From contig CAXXOH010000003.1 in NCBI GenBank assembly GCA_963675185.2, positions 1,426,001 through 1,490,000 of the forward strand: a DNA stretch of 64,000 bases, written 5' to 3'. Under the pieces are notes generated by a model, which had not been told where the DNA came from, did not search any database, and saw only the letters and a list, made by a program, of their open reading frames with translations. A program made the position numbers and the translations under genes. Source of the stretch: Ilyobacter_A sp963675185 (GTDB taxonomy: Bacteria > Fusobacteriota > Fusobacteriia > Fusobacteriales > Fusobacteriaceae). Each line of letters opens with the position of its first letter. Position 1 is the stretch's first letter. This document shows, one piece after another, positions 62,630-64,000 of the stretch.

Positions 62630-62751
62630 TGAAAAATTTTATAGATTAATTTTGACGAAGGATAATAATCTCATAGGGTTCATAACAATAGATAATAAAT
62701 AGAAAGTTTTATTTTAGGCTGCGCTGAATTAGAAAGACGGGAGGTGGCACC

Positions 62752-63816
62752 ATGCTTACAGCATTTATAATGGCTGGTGGAAAAGGAGAAAGATTTTGGC
62801 CACTTTCTACAAAGGAGAGACCAAAACAACTGCTAAAGCTTATTTCGGATAAATCAATGATAAGGCATACAGTTGATAGGATACTCCCTATGATATCAGC
62901 AGACAAAATTTTTATAGGAACCAATATTGTACAGGCAGCTGCCATAAAGGAGGAGCTCCCTTTTATTCCAGAGGAAAATATAATAATAGAACCTGTATTT
63001 AAGGATACCGCTGCTGCAATAGGGTATGGTGTCACAATAATAGAGAGCAGGTATCCAAACTCTTCAACAATAGTTTTGGCATCTGATCACTATATAAAAA
63101 ATGAGGAAAATTTTAGAGAGATGATAACAACAGCCGTTGAGACAGCTGAAAAGGAGCATGCTATAGTGACTCTTGGGGTAAAACCTACAAGGCCAGAAAC
63201 CGGTTACGGTTATATTGAGGTTGTAGGCAGTTGTTACATAGGAAATGCAGTTTTGGCAAAAAGATTTTGGGAAAAACCCAATTTATACAGGGCTGGAAAA
63301 TATGTGGAAGCTGGAAACTACCTGTGGAATAGCGGTATGTTTATATTTGAAAATTCTACAATTTTTAGCGCTATGGAGCAGCATATGCCTCACCATCACG
63401 AGATCCTGCAGAATATCAAAGAGAAATTGTATATGGGCAGAACAGGTATTGAACTATCAATGATAGTAATGGAAGATTTTGAAGAATTTGAAAAAATATC
63501 TATAGATTTTGGAGTGATGGAAAAAGCTAAAAATATAATGGTTATACCTGTAGATTTCGGCTGGAGTGATATAGGGAATTTTCCAGCTTTAGAAGAGGTC
63601 TTTGAAAAGAATAAAAACGGAACTGTCGGGAAAGTAAAAAATCTTATAGAGGTCAATTCTAAAAACAACATAATTTTTGGGACAGGGAAAAAGATAATAG
63701 CTACTGTAGGAGTAGAAGACACAATAGTTGTCGAGACTGAATACGCTACCCTAATATGCAAAAAAGATGAAGCTCAGAATATAAGGAAAATATTAAAGAA
63801 ACTAAAAGGAGATTAG
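62752..63816 (+). CDS. manC: Mannose-1-phosphate guanylyltransferase (single-domain)
   Basis: 354 aa. FIMAGGKGERFWPLSTKERP is the GMP signature, with PKQLLKLI, ASDHYIKNEENF, TLGVKPTRPETGYGYIEV and FGVMEKAKN. The isomerase cupin seen at the end of the 17452 protein is absent, so this is the single-domain type. It would supply GDP-mannose for gmd of this block. GGGAGGTGG precedes the ATG. Confidence 0.94.
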   Translation: MLTAFIMAGGKGERFWPLSTKERPKQLLKLISDKSMIRHTVDRILPMISADKIFIGTNIVQAAAIKEELPFIPEENIIIEPVFKDTAAAIGYGVTIIESRYPNSSTIVLASDHYIKNEENFREMITTAVETAEKEHAIVTLGVKPTRPETGYGYIEVVGSCYIGNAVLAKRFWEKPNLYRAGKYVEAGNYLWNSGMFIFENSTIFSAMEQHMPHHHEILQNIKEKLYMGRTGIELSMIVMEDFEEFEKISIDFGVMEKAKNIMVIPVDFGWSDIGNFPALEEVFEKNKNGTVGKVKNLIEVNSKNNIIFGTGKKIIATVGVEDTIVVETEYATLICKKDEAQNIRKILKKLKGD

Positions 63817-63856
63817 GGGAGTACTTAAATCAATACTTAAAAATGTGGAGGCAACT

Positions 63857-64000
63857 ATGAGTAAGCAAAAAAAAACTTTTTTTTTAAAGTATGAAAAACG
63901 GATAGTAGTGAGCATGTATTTGTGTTTGTTTTTTCTGTTTTTATTCACCTATATTTTCAGCAGAATAATTGGGATAGATATTATTTATTTTTTGAGAGAC
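63857..64000 (+). CDS. Start of a membrane protein, cut by the window end
   Basis: 48 codons from ATG 63857 (GGAGG 6 bp upstream) remain open to the end. The N-terminus is basic (MSKQKKTFFLKYEKR), then hydrophobic (IVVSMYLCLFFLFLFTYIF). It could be an initiating transferase, a polymerase or another membrane protein of the same cluster; it cannot be identified from this part. Confidence 0.75.
   Translation, partial: MSKQKKTFFLKYEKRIVVSMYLCLFFLFLFTYIFSRIIGIDIIYFLRD

Overview
This 64 kb window is one long surface-polysaccharide (O-antigen, capsule or exopolysaccharide) locus. Every supported gene lies on the + strand. The DNA is AT-rich, Shine-Dalgarno sites are strong (GGAGG/GGGGG), and TTG/GTG starts are fairly common. 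A TolC-type outer-membrane channel shows that the cell is a diderm. Wzz and its tyrosine kinase are separate proteins, the split format typical of Gram-positives. Together these suggest a low-GC anaerobic diderm; my best guess is the Fusobacteriota (Ilyobacter/Propionigenium-like). That placement is inference. I see no rRNA, tRNA, transposase, integrase or CRISPR array.

Layout. 1-905: tandem 269-bp intergenic repeats. 0.96-18.8 kb: first sugar cluster, with an initiating sugar-phosphate transferase, a WecG/TagA glycosyltransferase, gmd-fcl (GDP-L-fucose) interrupted by a GxxExxY cassette, glycosyltransferases with a radical-SAM enzyme and a pyruvyltransferase, Wzy, Wzx, ugd, galU, a four-helix-bundle (S23-like) gene and manC. 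19.1-29.2 kb: second cluster, with VanZ-like, epimerase, second initiating transferase, Wzx and six glycosyltransferases, but no Wzy. 29.2-36.6 kb: island of four HEPN/MNT nucleotidyltransferase (toxin-antitoxin type) pairs, a pRiA4b ORF-3-like gene, a SEC-C gene and several broken genes, each separated by a copy of an intergenic repeat block. 36.6-45.8 kb: third cluster, with VanZ-like, a third initiating transferase, glycosyltransferases, Wzy, an alpha-1,2-fucosyltransferase-like gene and a second ugd, but no Wzx. 46.0-51.6 kb: VanZ-like, then Wzz, BY-kinase, TolC-like channel and HlyD-like adaptor. 51.7-64 kb: fourth cluster, with a fourth initiating transferase, second gmd-fcl, CDP-glucose pathway genes, a flavoprotein, second manC and a gene cut by the window end.

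How it fits together. ManC, Gmd and Fcl would make GDP-mannose and GDP-fucose. GalU and Ugd would make UDP-glucose and UDP-glucuronate. RfbF, RfbG, a reductase and an RmlC-like epimerase would make a CDP-6-deoxyhexose. Membrane transferases load the first sugar on undecaprenyl phosphate, glycosyltransferases extend it, Wzx flips it and Wzy polymerises it under Wzz/BY-kinase control. No Wza is visible; the TolC/HlyD pair sits where an outer-membrane exporter would be expected. The locus is a mosaic: several functions occur two to four times, base composition shifts between blocks, and related modular repeats sit at the borders between blocks.

The best candidates for something not well described are (i) the repeat-delimited cassette array, including a TA module reduced to its two ends, and (ii) the Wzz/BY-kinase/TolC/HlyD export operon.
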